Shown here: in pieces, positions 33,269 through 42,621 of the stretch
Layout of the letters: each line of letters opens with the position of its first letter
How positions within the stretch are numbered: the first letter of the stretch is position 1
Assembly: GCA_020636375.1 (NCBI GenBank)
Contig: JACJXZ010000017.1
Location: forward strand, 1 to 64,000
From: Lewinellaceae bacterium
GTDB taxonomy: Bacteria; Bacteroidota; Bacteroidia; Chitinophagales; Saprospiraceae
Length of the DNA: 64,000 bases
Direction: 5' to 3'
The notes under the pieces: model-generated
What the model was told of the DNA's origin: nothing
Seen by the model: only the letters and a program-made list of their open reading frames with translations
Database searches by the model: none
Program-made: the position numbers and the translations under genes

Positions 33269-35826
33269 AAAACTACCCTCCGCTGAATCCACCGGCCGCT
33301 GCCTTCCTCCGTAACCCGCAGGAAATACAGGCCGCTTTCGTACCGCCCCACATCCAGCTGAGCTTGCATCGGCCCCTGGCAGATCAGCTGCCCGAAGGCA
33401 TTGTACAGCTCGATGCGGTAGTCGCCGAACCGGCCGTCTGCCGGAAGCAGGTGCAGCACGTTCCTGGCCGGGTTGGGGAAAACCCTGAGCTGGAATGCTT
33501 CCCGGGCTACCTCGCCAGCCGGCGTCGTCGGGTCCGGCGTTTCGCTGCCGACCACCGGCCGGACCATCAACGCGCCGGCCGGAACGGGAACACCCAGGTC
33601 GGGAAAAGCCCGCCATTGGTTGGAATTGCCTTGCTTGAAGTAGCTCACTGCCTGCCCTTCCGGCGTGTTCTTATCCAGGCCGAAAGGAATGCAATCGGTA
33701 AAATTACAATTGGTGAGTTGTTCCCAGCCGATGTAAAAGTCGCCGGCGGGAAGATACAGCGGGCGGGGGTTGCCGTCGGTGCCCGTCAGCACATAGGTGG
33801 TGAAGCCCTGAAGCGTGTCGAGCACCTGGTCCGGATAGAGGGGGCGGAGGAAGTTCATGACGAACTCCGGCTCTCCGTCCAGCACATCGATCCAGACCTT
33901 GAGGTTGAACTCCTGGTTGCTGACGTCGCTGATCATGTGAGGGAAGTGCATGCGTATGGCGCGCAGCGTGTCGTCGACTGCCGAAGTAAACTTGACGGCG
34001 ATCTGGTCTTCTTCCTGGGCTACCAGGGCGCTCTCGGCGCTCCCGTCGTCGTAGGCGAAGTATTGATCAAAGACGGTGGTGGCCGCCACCCGGTCGTTGC
34101 GCAGGACGGACTCGTAGCCGGGCCCTGTTTCCTGGCCGGTAGTCAGGCCATACTCCATCCGGAACTCCAGCCGGCCGGGCCCGTCGAAGGTAGGCCCCGA
34201 CATCAGGGCCAGGTAGCTGGGGTATATATTCGCCTCGAAAACGCCTGCCCCGGTCAGGTCATATTCCCGCTCCTTGTACGTCCCCGGCGGGAAGTTGCGT
34301 TCCTGTCCGCTTCCGAACAGGCTTTCGTTGAACAGCTCAATGCCGGTGGACAGTTCTTCCAGCCGTACGAAAGAGGGTTCGACATTCCGGCCGCCCTGGT
34401 TGTCCAGGTTGCGGGCCCGGACTTCTATGACGGGATCCAGCTCTGCCGATTCGACCTCTTTGAAATGCCGCCAGGGCATGCTGCTGTAGTTGGCCAGAAT
34501 GGTTTTCGGAGGCGCTGTGAAAGCCAGGTCCCGGATCGACTCGCTGGAAGCAAACTGGCCCAGCCGCACGTAATCCACGTGCCAGATGTTGTTGATCCCG
34601 TTCCGGTTGTTGTAATTCGTGAGGCGAAACTGGAAGGCGCCGTGTTTGTAAGGGGATGGGATGGGAAAAGAGAAAAACCGGAAAGGAGGCACCTGCCCGG
34701 GCGTGACGGTGAAATCATTAATGGTAATCGAGGCAAACTCGTCCCAGTTCCCGCTGAAATCCTTGTATTCCAGCACCAGTTTATCCTGGGGCCGGGGGCG
34801 TTCGCCCAGCCCGCCGGGCTGTAGCCAGAAGGAGATAGAGATATCGCCGGGAAGGGCCGTCAGGTCGAGATAAGTGGAGGTCAGCCGGTCGGCAGCGCCC
34901 AGCCCGCCGCCGAAGGGCTGGCCTTTCGGCCCCAGGCCGTCGAAGGTGGCCACTCCCACGGAGGGAGGGGCAACGCCGAACTCCCGGTTGATATAGGTAT
35001 CGGCATCCAGCCAGAGCGCCGGGTCGGACAGCGGGCCTTCGCCGGAGAAGTCATCCATGAAGACCTCCCGGCCGCCCACCTCCAGCTTGATGGTGTCGCG
35101 GATGATGTCGAAGGTAAAGTGAAAAGTGTCGCAAATGGCAAAGGTGTCGCACAGCACCATAGACACCCGGTCGGTACCGGCATAGCGGCTGGCATCGTAG
35201 AAGAAGCTGCTGTCCGGCCGGGCATAAGTGGTGAAGAAGAAACGCTGGTCGCGCCCTTCGTACGGGTCGTCGACGTCGATCAGTTCGCTGCAGGCCAGGG
35301 GGGCTGGCAGGAAGGACGCCTGCCCGTCGGCCTGCGCCCGCGATCCGGGCGGCAGCTCGATAACCGGCTGGAGGTAGCCCCTCCCCGCCCGGCGGCCAAC
35401 CACCGTAAAGGTTGCCTGCCGGCAGCCGCCGGCAGCGCAGTATTCTACCGTAAAGCTGTATATGGCACCCACGATATCGGAAGCGGCGGTGACCACCAGG
35501 GAGTCGTCTTCAATGGCTGTTTGCCCGATGGGGTTGCCGTCACAATTGAGGCAGCTCAGCTGGCCCCCGGCGCCCAGGCCGGAGGTGTCGATGTTGGTAT
35601 CGATATAACGGGTTTCCCCGACGTTGACGTATATCCTGCCTTCCTGCTCCGGCGTGCAGCGCTGGGCAGGCCCGCGAAACGCCGCCCCCTGGCTTCCGGG
35701 CAGTTGCGCCTCCCGTTGGGCATAATAGCGCTGCAACGTGCGGTTGCCCTGCAACGGAACTTCTATCTGGGCGCTGACAGAGCGCGAAACAAAAAGAAAA
35801 AGGATAAGGTAGAACAGATGCTTCAT
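33256..35826 (-). CDS. Large secreted protein with T9SS sorting domain
   Basis: 856 residues from ATG 35826, which gives a good signal peptide (1-20, ends VSAQ); the longer frame to 35985 adds an unlikely leader. The mature part is a mosaic of beta-sandwich-like segments with Cys pairs (LSCLNCDG, YCAAGGC). A jelly-roll-like region at about 260-420 (DDFSGEGPLSDPALW) and adhesin-type strands follow. The last about 80 residues are a type A T9SS sorting domain (LRVFPNPARNVLHL ... GLYFLRV). No catalytic motif is recognised. It is probably a cell-surface or released structural protein or adhesin. Confidence 0.85.
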   Translation of the reverse strand: MKHLFYLILFLFVSRSVSAQIEVPLQGNRTLQRYYAQREAQLPGSQGAAFRGPAQRCTPEQEGRIYVNVGETRYIDTNIDTSGLGAGGQLSCLNCDGNPIGQTAIEDDSLVVTAASDIVGAIYSFTVEYCAAGGCRQATFTVVGRRAGRGYLQPVIELPPGSRAQADGQASFLPAPLACSELIDVDDPYEGRDQRFFFTTYARPDSSFFYDASRYAGTDRVSMVLCDTFAICDTFHFTFDIIRDTIKLEVGGREVFMDDFSGEGPLSDPALWLDADTYINREFGVAPPSVGVATFDGLGPKGQPFGGGLGAADRLTSTYLDLTALPGDISISFWLQPGGLGERPRPQDKLVLEYKDFSGNWDEFASITINDFTVTPGQVPPFRFFSFPIPSPYKHGAFQFRLTNYNNRNGINNIWHVDYVRLGQFASSESIRDLAFTAPPKTILANYSSMPWRHFKEVESAELDPVIEVRARNLDNQGGRNVEPSFVRLEELSTGIELFNESLFGSGQERNFPPGTYKEREYDLTGAGVFEANIYPSYLALMSGPTFDGPGRLEFRMEYGLTTGQETGPGYESVLRNDRVAATTVFDQYFAYDDGSAESALVAQEEDQIAVKFTSAVDDTLRAIRMHFPHMISDVSNQEFNLKVWIDVLDGEPEFVMNFLRPLYPDQVLDTLQGFTTYVLTGTDGNPRPLYLPAGDFYIGWEQLTNCNFTDCIPFGLDKNTPEGQAVSYFKQGNSNQWRAFPDLGVPVPAGALMVRPVVGSETPDPTTPAGEVAREAFQLRVFPNPARNVLHLLPADGRFGDYRIELYNAFGQLICQGPMQAQLDVGRYESGLYFLRVTEEGSGRWIQRRVVLMKE

Positions 35827-36054
35827 GTGTCGATCTTTGTAGAAACCCAAAAGGCGATTGCCTTTGATCCAAGAACGGGAAAGTAAAAAAATTGTTGTTC
35901 CCGGAAAGACGCCGGTTTGAGCGCCAAAAGACGTTCCGGGAAGGAAAGGCACCGTGGGCGGACAAGAGGCGGCGGGCATTTCCATGCATCTCTATTCATA
36001 TCTATGCATTTCTCTATGCATTTCACCCCCATTTAGCCCCATCCATCTACCTGT

Positions 36055-36241
36055 GGGCGCGATTCCTTTTTGTACCCCTTGCTCGGTTTTAGGCCCGTCC
36101 GTCCGGCCGGGTAAATCTTAGGCTATAGGTTTTAGGGGGGCAACCCAGGCCTAATCAGGCACTCAACAGGCGCCTAACGCCCAAAACCTAATGCCTAAAT
36201 CCTCCCAACACCGGAGGGGGCACAATTTAGCATCGCACCCC
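36055..36241. repeat. Palindromic dispersed element, family P1, copy 2 (inverted)
   Basis: The left end GCGATTCCTTTTTGTACCCC and right end GGGGGCACAATTTAGCATCG correspond to the ends of copy 1 in reverse. It contains the same CCTAATCAGGCACTCAACAG and AAAACCTAATGCCTAAATCC blocks. It ends 8 bp before the stop of the Ddl fusion gene. Confidence 0.85.
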
Positions 36242-36248
36242 TACCTGT

Positions 36249-39200
36249 TCACTCAAACCCCTCCTCTTCCATCCCCTCGCCGCCATCCCCGTCGAGGCTG
36301 CTGGGGTCCAGGTCATCGGGGCAGCCGGCGGGGCGGGTATCGGTAAGAAAAATGTTCACTTTCTGGCCGACGGCCATCTGCATGCCAGGGACGTATTCCG
36401 GTTCCTGTTTGTATACATAGGCACTCTCCTGATACAAGGCATCGCCGAGGACCTCTCCGAGGGTGAGGCTGGAGCCTTCGATCAGGAAGATGGCCGCATC
36501 GTAGCGCTGGCACACCAGATCGGGGATGGGAACGGTGCCAGTGATGCGTTCGGTGACGACAAAGTCCAGCGTAGCCCCTTTGGGCACTTTTACGCCGCGG
36601 CGGAGCATATCGTCTGTGATCTTTCGCCCTTTGTGGTAGAAGTGCAGGATAGAATTTTCTTCCTGTTTGCTGTCAAACACCTTTTCCTTGATGGCCGTCC
36701 CGATATCCAGGCGCCTTAGTTTGGCCGCGTATTGCATATAATTGTAGCCGGCGCTGACCAGAGTGGGGAGGATGACGGAATCAGGGGTTACCCGGTATTT
36801 GCTGACGTAGATCGTCCGGCCCCGCTTGGCCCGCTGCAGGGGGTTGGGGTCTTGTTGGTAAATGGTATTGGGAATCTTGCCGGAATCGAAAAAAGAGTCG
36901 ATAACGACCAGCTTGAAGTCCTGCCGGCGGGCCTTGCGCTCTGCGTCTTTCATATCCATGCCGAGGTAGCTGGGCACCTGCAGGGACTCTCCATGGTGGG
37001 TGTAAAGGCGGAGGATGCGGGTTGACAGGAAGAAAAACAGAAACAGCACGGCAAGGATGGCGCCGAAGTTTCGAAGAAAAATAGTGGACGACAGGAACCT
37101 GCCCGTTTCGATGGCGGCAGCCCTGGCGCGTTCCAGCAAGCCCTGCCAGAAAGACGGCGGCTCCAGGCTTCTCGCAGGGCGGGCCCTTTCTTCCAGTCCG
37201 GCTCGGTATGGCTGATCTTCGGTAGTTGACATGGCGGTTGTGGCTTTGGTAGCGCGAAGCGGGTCTACGGGCGGTGTCTCCACTTTGGGGGCTGTCGGCG
37301 GCGGCGGCGTTTTGCGGGCCTGCCGCTCGAACCCGAACGTCATGATCTTGTCGATATAATCAAAAGGAGTATACCCGTTGATGGCAGCTTGCTGGAAGAG
37401 GACGGCGGCGGGGGTCAGCGCAGGCAGCGAATTGACCTCGATGATGATGGCCTGCACGCTGTTGTCCGAAAAAACCCGCACGAAGGCGTCAATGCGGGCG
37501 TAGCCCTGCACATTGAGGATGCGGGCCGCTCGTTCCACCTGCTCCCTGACCTGCCCGGCGACGGCCTGATAGGCTTCCGGGCGGCTGCTGAACCGCGCCG
37601 GCGTGACGTGTTGTTCCTCCCCGGCAAAAAATTTATCTTCCAGGGTTGGGATTTCGCCGGTGGCAATGATCTCGGACGGTTCGAAGAACTCGTAGCGGAC
37701 CGCTCCGCTTTTTTCGTAGTGGGTCAGCAGCCCGACGGTCACCTCCATAAACAGGCGGGCACCGCGGGCACCGATCAGGTTTTCGAAAAGAATTTCCGGT
37801 TTGCGGGGGAATTCCTCCCGGGATTTCAGCCGCAGTTTGTGGCGGGCTTCCTGCCCTTCCTCTCCGGCCGGCCGGAACATGAGGCGGGTATATGCCTCCA
37901 GTTCGTCTCTGGACTTCAGGATTTTCACCGCGGAGCTGCTGCCGTCATCCACCGGCTTGGCGACCAGGGGGTAAGCAAGCTGATTTTCAATACGCTGGTA
38001 AAATTCTCCGGGGTTCTGCTCAAAGGTTTCCCGGCGCATGACCAGTTGGTCTGCCACGGTGAAGCCGTTGCGCTTCAGGGTTTGCAGGGTCTGGTATTTG
38101 TTGATGGTCACGGCCGAAGAAGAAACGCCCGACCCGTTATAGGGGATATTCCGCTTTTCCAGTTCCTGTTGCACCGTGCCGTCTTCTCCCGGCCGCCCGT
38201 GCAAGGCTATAAATACCCCATCTACCTGTTTTGCCAGTTCGTCATTCGTCCGTTTTTGGGGTTCCTGGCTGATTTCGGGAGAACCGAAACGGGCCCGCAA
38301 TGCGGCGCATTCTTCCCAGATGGCCCGCACCAGGGGGTGGGCCTGATAGGAAACGGCCCTTTTCCGTATTTCGTCGGCGTTGTCGGTCAGCAGCAGGTTC
38401 AGCGGCAGCTGATACAAGTCGTACTCCACCCCTTTCTGGTCGAGGAAAACAGGCAGCGGCTCATACTGAGTGGAGCTGGCCAGCTTTTCAAACACATTGC
38501 GGCCGGTCTGAACGGACAGGTGCCGTTCAAAGGAATTGCCGCCAAACAGTACCCCGATGCGGCGTTTCCGGGAAGCTGCGGCACGGGCGGCAGCCATCTT
38601 CTCTTTCAACCGGGCCAGGAGGCGCCGGTAATCTTCGTTTTCCGGCTCCTCTGCCAGGCGCTCTTCCAGGGAAGCATACAGGATATAGGACAGGAACTGA
38701 GAGCTGTTCAGCCCGATCTCCGCCGCCTGGTGGAAAAGGAAGGAAGAGGGCAGCATGGCCGATGTCGTCTTCAATCCGGTAACGATTACGCTGCCGTCGG
38801 CGGAAACGACGCCATCGATGCGGGCATAAACAGCAAAGCCCATCTCCCGGAACAAGCGGACACAGGTTTTGCGAATGGATTCCACCTGGCCTTCCGGCAG
38901 CGCGATGGGCGTCACCTTCTGGGAAAGCCCAAGCATGTAGCGGAAGCTGTAGTCGAAAACGTGGCTGCCCCGGATGATCTCTGTTGGCGGAAGGGCGACT
39001 GGTTCCCGGTTGACATCCTGCAGGACGATGCAGGAGAACTCCTTGCCTGCCGGACGAGCCTCGATGAGTATCTTCTCCTCCAGATGGCGGCTCTCCAGCA
39101 GGAAGGCCTCGCCATCCGGCGCTTCCGCCGCTTTTTTGTTCAGGTAGTCCAGCAGGCCTTCCGGGTGGTAAAGGGTATGGGTTTCTCCCTGGAAAGTGAC

Positions 39201-40004
39201 ATCGGCCGGGAAGCCCAGCCCGTCGCGCAGTTCCGTCAGGAGGCGGATGTATTCAGATCGTTCGAACTTGCTGCGGTCTTTCCATTCATACACGGGAATC
39301 ACCTCCCGGAAAAAGGCGCGGTTGACGGCCAGGTCGAAGCCTTCCAGCCCTTGTTCTTCATGGATGACGGAAATTCCGATGGACGGGCCCTCGCTGACGG
39401 GGCGTATCCACATCGGAAAGCCGGTTTTCTCGATGGCTTCCTGATAGAGGGCGGCGGGTTTGCCCTGCAGCCATTCCTCCCGGTAGAGGGCCATAGACCG
39501 CGGACGGGCAAAACCGCGGACGGACAGCAGTTCGCCGAGCAGCGACCTGTCGGCGCCGATCTGACAGGCGCGGGCCCCGCTGCCCGTATAGGGGATTTTC
39601 AGCGCTGCCAGTTGCTGCTGGATTTCCCCGTCCTCCCCGTAAGGGCCGTGCAGAGCGAGGAAGGCGATATCGATGAGGCCGGGCAACTCCTCGGGTTCCA
39701 CCCGGGCACCCACCTGGCGGATGAGCCCGTCCTGTTCTTCAGGAGACAACTCTCCTAAACTTTCCAGGTAGATGTCAAAATGGTGAGGAGAGGGCGGCCG
39801 GGTAGCCGGAGGCGGATAGAAATTGCGGATGCCGCCTTTATAGATATAGTGCCAATCCAACAGGATGATATTCCGGTGGCTGTCTACAAACAGGGGGACA
39901 GGCTCGAACAGGCTGCGGTCGAGGTTGTCGTAAACTGTCCGCCCGCCGGCGAAGGAGATTTCGCGCTCGCGGGAGGGGCCGCCGAAGAGAATACCTACTT
40001 TCAT
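36249..40004 (-). CDS. Fusion of two D-Ala-D-Ala ligase modules, a membrane helix and PASTA repeats
   Basis: 1251 residues. Module 1 (about 1-470) keeps the Ddl start (VGILFGGPSRERE) and LHGPYGEDGEIQ, but the ATP lysines are replaced by Arg (ADRSLL and WIRPVSEG). The metal-binding E-x-N near the end reads G-L-K, so it looks catalytically dead. Module 2 (about 478-890) keeps LFGGNSFERHLSVQ, LHGRPGEDGTVQ, the Lys of INKYQT and LVAKPVDDGSS, RIDAF and IIIEVNSLPALTP, so it should ligate D-Ala. After a basic/Pro linker comes one membrane helix (about 978-1000), then about three PASTA repeats (VPSYLGMDMKDAERKA and similar), which bind peptidoglycan outside. Normal Ddl is about 320-370 residues and soluble. 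Either a dedicated ligase tethered under the wall or a sensor. Confidence 0.9.
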   Translation of the reverse strand: MKVGILFGGPSREREISFAGGRTVYDNLDRSLFEPVPLFVDSHRNIILLDWHYIYKGGIRNFYPPPATRPPSPHHFDIYLESLGELSPEEQDGLIRQVGARVEPEELPGLIDIAFLALHGPYGEDGEIQQQLAALKIPYTGSGARACQIGADRSLLGELLSVRGFARPRSMALYREEWLQGKPAALYQEAIEKTGFPMWIRPVSEGPSIGISVIHEEQGLEGFDLAVNRAFFREVIPVYEWKDRSKFERSEYIRLLTELRDGLGFPADVTFQGETHTLYHPEGLLDYLNKKAAEAPDGEAFLLESRHLEEKILIEARPAGKEFSCIVLQDVNREPVALPPTEIIRGSHVFDYSFRYMLGLSQKVTPIALPEGQVESIRKTCVRLFREMGFAVYARIDGVVSADGSVIVTGLKTTSAMLPSSFLFHQAAEIGLNSSQFLSYILYASLEERLAEEPENEDYRRLLARLKEKMAAARAAASRKRRIGVLFGGNSFERHLSVQTGRNVFEKLASSTQYEPLPVFLDQKGVEYDLYQLPLNLLLTDNADEIRKRAVSYQAHPLVRAIWEECAALRARFGSPEISQEPQKRTNDELAKQVDGVFIALHGRPGEDGTVQQELEKRNIPYNGSGVSSSAVTINKYQTLQTLKRNGFTVADQLVMRRETFEQNPGEFYQRIENQLAYPLVAKPVDDGSSSAVKILKSRDELEAYTRLMFRPAGEEGQEARHKLRLKSREEFPRKPEILFENLIGARGARLFMEVTVGLLTHYEKSGAVRYEFFEPSEIIATGEIPTLEDKFFAGEEQHVTPARFSSRPEAYQAVAGQVREQVERAARILNVQGYARIDAFVRVFSDNSVQAIIIEVNSLPALTPAAVLFQQAAINGYTPFDYIDKIMTFGFERQARKTPPPPTAPKVETPPVDPLRATKATTAMSTTEDQPYRAGLEERARPARSLEPPSFWQGLLERARAAAIETGRFLSSTIFLRNFGAILAVLFLFFFLSTRILRLYTHHGESLQVPSYLGMDMKDAERKARRQDFKLVVIDSFFDSGKIPNTIYQQDPNPLQRAKRGRTIYVSKYRVTPDSVILPTLVSAGYNYMQYAAKLRRLDIGTAIKEKVFDSKQEENSILHFYHKGRKITDDMLRRGVKVPKGATLDFVVTERITGTVPIPDLVCQRYDAAIFLIEGSSLTLGEVLGDALYQESAYVYKQEPEYVPGMQMAVGQKVNIFLTDTRPAGCPDDLDPSSLDGDGGEGMEEEGFE

Positions 40005-40150
40005 AAATGTTTGCTTGGGGGCTCGCAGTTTGTTGGTTGCCGGTTCTTGGTTGCGCCGGATTGGAAACTAACCATCAACCGGCAACATCGGGCGAACGCC
40101 GCGGAACATTCGGCGAGCCGGCCACTTCCGATGTCAGGGCATCAGGGGTA

Positions 40151-40183
40151 CAAAGGTATGTTGTTTGGGCCTTATTTTTAAAC
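40151..40183 (-). promoter_or_regulatory. Possible promoter of the Ddl-PASTA gene
   Basis: Minus strand TTT (near 40180-40183), about 21 nt, then TACCTTTG (40151-40158). Leader about 140 nt. Confidence 0.45.
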
Positions 40184-40349
40184 TTTTGCCGGCAACTTCC
40201 GAAATCTGGCCGGGAATACGGGAGGGAATGAGAAAATGCATAGCTTGGCCGATTAAAAGGGCCGCCCGGCTTCGTATTCGCTGGTGGCCGCGAACTTCTG
40301 CCCATGGCCAGGTTTTTTAATAAAGTATGCCAGGCAAAAAACACCGCCT

Positions 40350-40448
40350 ATGAAATTTTTCCTTAAGATGAAGCATTGGCCGCTATTCCTGCTGTTCGTC
40401 GTTCTGCCTTACCTGATCGGGTATGGATGGGCAGCCAAAGAGCTATGA
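40350..40448 (+). CDS. Small hydrophobic ORF translationally coupled to the MATE gene
   Basis: 32 codons. The start follows ACCGCCT and the stop TGA overlaps the ATG of the MATE gene as ATGA. The product begins MKFFLKMKHWPLFLL and carries one hydrophobic helix (about 10-24). It resembles the first helix of larger Bacteroidota membrane proteins starting M-K-x-x-x-x-K-H-W, so it may be a leftover N-terminal fragment or a genuine small membrane peptide. Confidence 0.45.
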   Translation: MKFFLKMKHWPLFLLFVVLPYLIGYGWAAKEL

Positions 40449-41734
40449 ACAAAGAAATCCTCCGCCTGGCCATTCCCAACATCATCAGCAACATTTCGGT
40501 GCCGTTGCTGAGCAGCGTGGATACCGCTTTGATGGGCCGCCTGTCCGAGCTGCACATCGGCGCGGTGGGCATCGGGGCCATGATATTCAATTTCATCTAC
40601 TGGAATTTTGGTTTTCTGCGCATGGGCACAACCGGCATGACGGCCCAGGCGTTCGGCGCGCGGGATGACGGGGCGGTGGCACACACCCTGGGGCGCGCCC
40701 TGCTGGTGGCGCTGGCCGTTGCGGCGGCCCTTCTCCTGCTGCAATGGCCCTTTGGCAAGGCCAGCTTCTTCCTGATGAATACGGCCGGCGAACAACGGGT
40801 GCTGGTCGCCGAGTACTTCCACATCCGCATCTGGGCAGCGCCGGCCACCCTTGGCCTGTATGCGTTCATGGGCTGGTTCTTCGGCATGCAGAACGCCATT
40901 TACCCGCTTATTCTGACGGTAGTGATCAATGTGGTCAACATCGTGCTGAGCTTTTATCTGGTCCGGTACCAGGGCATGGATGTCGATGGGGTGGCTTACG
41001 GCACGGCCGCGGCACAGTACTCCGGGCTGATCCTTGCAGTGGGCATGTTCTGTTACAAATACGGCCATTTGCAGGCGCATTTCCGGCGGGCAGCCATCCT
41101 GGAATGGGGCAAGCTGAAAAAGTTTCTCAGCATCAATGGCGACATTTTCATCCGCACCCTGGCCCTTACCGGCGCGTTTGCTTTTTTCTACAGCCAGTCT
41201 TCCGCCGAAGGGCAGATGGTGCTGGCAGCCAACACCATCCTGCTCCAGTTCCTCAACTGGATGTCCTACGGGGTAGATGGTTTTGCTTTTGCATCCGAAA
41301 GCCTGGTGGGCAAGTACAAAGGTGCCGGCGATGCTTCCAGGACGCGCCGGGCCATCCGCCTGTCCTTTGCCTGGGGCATGGGGCTGGCCCTGGCCTTCAG
41401 CCTTGGATACGGGCTCTTTGGCGCTGCGTTGCTTCGGGTTTTCACCAACCAGCCGGATGTGCTGGCCGCCACCGGCCCCTATTTGTTCTGGATGGCCCTG
41501 CTGCCCATCTTCGGTACGCCCTGTTACATCTGGGACGGCGTCTTCATCGGGCTGACGGCCTCCCGCGCCATGCGCAACAGTATGATCCTGGCATTTATCA
41601 TCTTCCTCGCCGCCTATTTCGCCACCTCTGCTCTCGGCAACGACGGCCTGTGGCTGACACTCCTTCTTTTCCTCCTGGCCCGGGGAGGCATTCAGTACTG
41701 GATGTACTGGCGGGAGGGGCTGGAACTGCGGTGA
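40445..41734 (+). CDS. MATE-family multidrug/metabolite exporter
   Basis: 429 residues from ATG 40445, which overlaps the upstream small ORF; the longer frame to 40376 only reads that ORF out of frame. Twelve membrane helices in two six-helix halves. The N-terminal NKEILRLAIPNIISNISVPLL and the S-S-V-D-T-A-L-M-G segment are typical of DinF-like MATE proteins, as are GTTGMTAQAFGA and the C-terminal half MSYGVDGFAFASESLVGKYKGAGD. It exports organic cations or other small molecules using a H+ or Na+ gradient. Substrate unknown. Confidence 0.93.
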   Translation: MNKEILRLAIPNIISNISVPLLSSVDTALMGRLSELHIGAVGIGAMIFNFIYWNFGFLRMGTTGMTAQAFGARDDGAVAHTLGRALLVALAVAAALLLLQWPFGKASFFLMNTAGEQRVLVAEYFHIRIWAAPATLGLYAFMGWFFGMQNAIYPLILTVVINVVNIVLSFYLVRYQGMDVDGVAYGTAAAQYSGLILAVGMFCYKYGHLQAHFRRAAILEWGKLKKFLSINGDIFIRTLALTGAFAFFYSQSSAEGQMVLAANTILLQFLNWMSYGVDGFAFASESLVGKYKGAGDASRTRRAIRLSFAWGMGLALAFSLGYGLFGAALLRVFTNQPDVLAATGPYLFWMALLPIFGTPCYIWDGVFIGLTASRAMRNSMILAFIIFLAAYFATSALGNDGLWLTLLLFLLARGGIQYWMYWREGLELR

Positions 41735-41764
41735 GCCGGGAAGCGAACAACCAATAACGGAGGC

Positions 41765-42427
41765 CTACTGTTTCTGGACGAACAGGTTCTGGCACACCTT
41801 TTTGGAAAGCACCTGTTCGCGTTCGCCGTTGATCAGCACCCGCATGGATTCGTCGTAGTCAAAATACTCCAGGAGTTTAACCGGCGTGCCGAGCACCAGT
41901 TCCATGCGGTCGAGGTATTGCAGGAAAGCTGTGGTGTGATCCTGAACGCCGACGACAACCCCCTGCTCTTCCCTTTTCAGTTCGGACAACAAGACCTGTT
42001 TGCGGATGACAAAATTGCCGTCGGCATCGGGAATGGGGTCGCCGTGGGGGTCGAATTTAGGGAAGCCCAGGTATTCGTCGAGGCGTTCTACCAGCCCTGC
42101 CGACTTGATGTGCTCCAGCTGCTCGGCGATCTCGTGTACCTCATCCCAGGAGAAGTGCAACTTATCCACGAGGAAGACTTCCCAGAGGCGGTGTTTGCGG
42201 ATGAGGTGGGTGGCGGTCTCTTCTCCCAGTTCCGTAAGCGTGACGCCCCGGTAGCGCTCGTAGTGGATCAGGGCCTTGTCGGAAAGGCGCTTGACCATGT
42301 CGGTCACCGAGGCGGCGCTGGTGTTCATTTCAGTAGAAATGGCGTTGGTGCTGGCCGGCTTGCCGTCCCGCTCGGAAATCTTGAATATCGCTTTCAGGTA
42401 ATTTTCTTCGGTATGCGAGATGTCCAT
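41765..42427 (-). CDS. DtxR/MntR-family metal-dependent transcriptional repressor
   Basis: 220 residues. A winged-HTH at about 1-65 (SHTEENYLKAIFKISE, NTSAASVTDMVKRLSDKALIHY) is followed by the dimerisation/metal-binding domain (HLIRKHRLWEVFLVDKLHFSWDEVHEIAEQLEHI) with His/Glu/Asp ligands. A C-terminal SH3/FeoA-like domain spans about 150-215. It represses metal uptake or induces storage when Fe or Mn is plentiful. Its own promoter overlaps a TTAGACTAA palindrome, suggesting autoregulation. Confidence 0.94.
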   Translation of the reverse strand: MDISHTEENYLKAIFKISERDGKPASTNAISTEMNTSAASVTDMVKRLSDKALIHYERYRGVTLTELGEETATHLIRKHRLWEVFLVDKLHFSWDEVHEIAEQLEHIKSAGLVERLDEYLGFPKFDPHGDPIPDADGNFVIRKQVLLSELKREEQGVVVGVQDHTTAFLQYLDRMELVLGTPVKLLEYFDYDESMRVLINGEREQVLSKKVCQNLFVQKQ

Positions 42428-42485
42428 GCCAAGGGATGTTAAAAACGAAATTTAGGATTCTGCTCTGCGCCATTTCTGACCCTGG

Positions 42486-42517
42486 CAAAGATACATTTTT
42501 AGACTAACTTAAAAAAA
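42486..42517 (-). promoter_or_regulatory. Promoter of the DtxR-family gene
   Basis: Minus strand AT-rich -33 region (TTTTTT, 42511-42517), then about 17 nt, then TATCTTTG (42486-42493). The operator-like palindrome at 42499-42507 sits in the spacer. Confidence 0.6.
42499..42507. promoter_or_regulatory. DtxR-like operator core
   Basis: TTAGACTAA is a 4-1-4 palindrome flanked by T and A runs. It matches the core TTAGSCTAA of the DtxR box except for the centre. Its place between the -33 and -7 elements of the repressor's own promoter fits autorepression. It may also affect the divergent hybrid kinase. Confidence 0.55.
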
Positions 42518-42578
42518 TATTTTTACAGCCAAAAAACTCTTATGCTGGAGAAGCTGCCAAATTGCAGTTTAAAAACTC

Positions 42579-42586
42579 TAACTTTG
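42579..42586 (+). promoter_or_regulatory. -7 element of the hybrid kinase promoter
   Basis: TAACTTTG lies about 36 nt before the TTG codon at 42622. It fixes transcription start downstream of 42586 and therefore excludes the longer reading frame that opens at 42562. A clear -33 TTG is not at ideal distance (14 nt). Confidence 0.5.
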
Positions 42587-42621
42587 AATCCAGGCAAACA
42601 ACAAACACCGGGGAATCAAAA

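Noticed and set aside
37389..39758. 789-residue plus-strand open frame
   Set aside because: Antisense to the Ddl fusion. It is Gly/Val/Arg-rich with no motif and arises from the GC-rich codon bias of the real gene.
42562..42621. Longer start for the hybrid kinase at a TTG at 42562
   Set aside because: It lies upstream of the TAACTTTG promoter element and would put 20 polar residues before the signal peptide.
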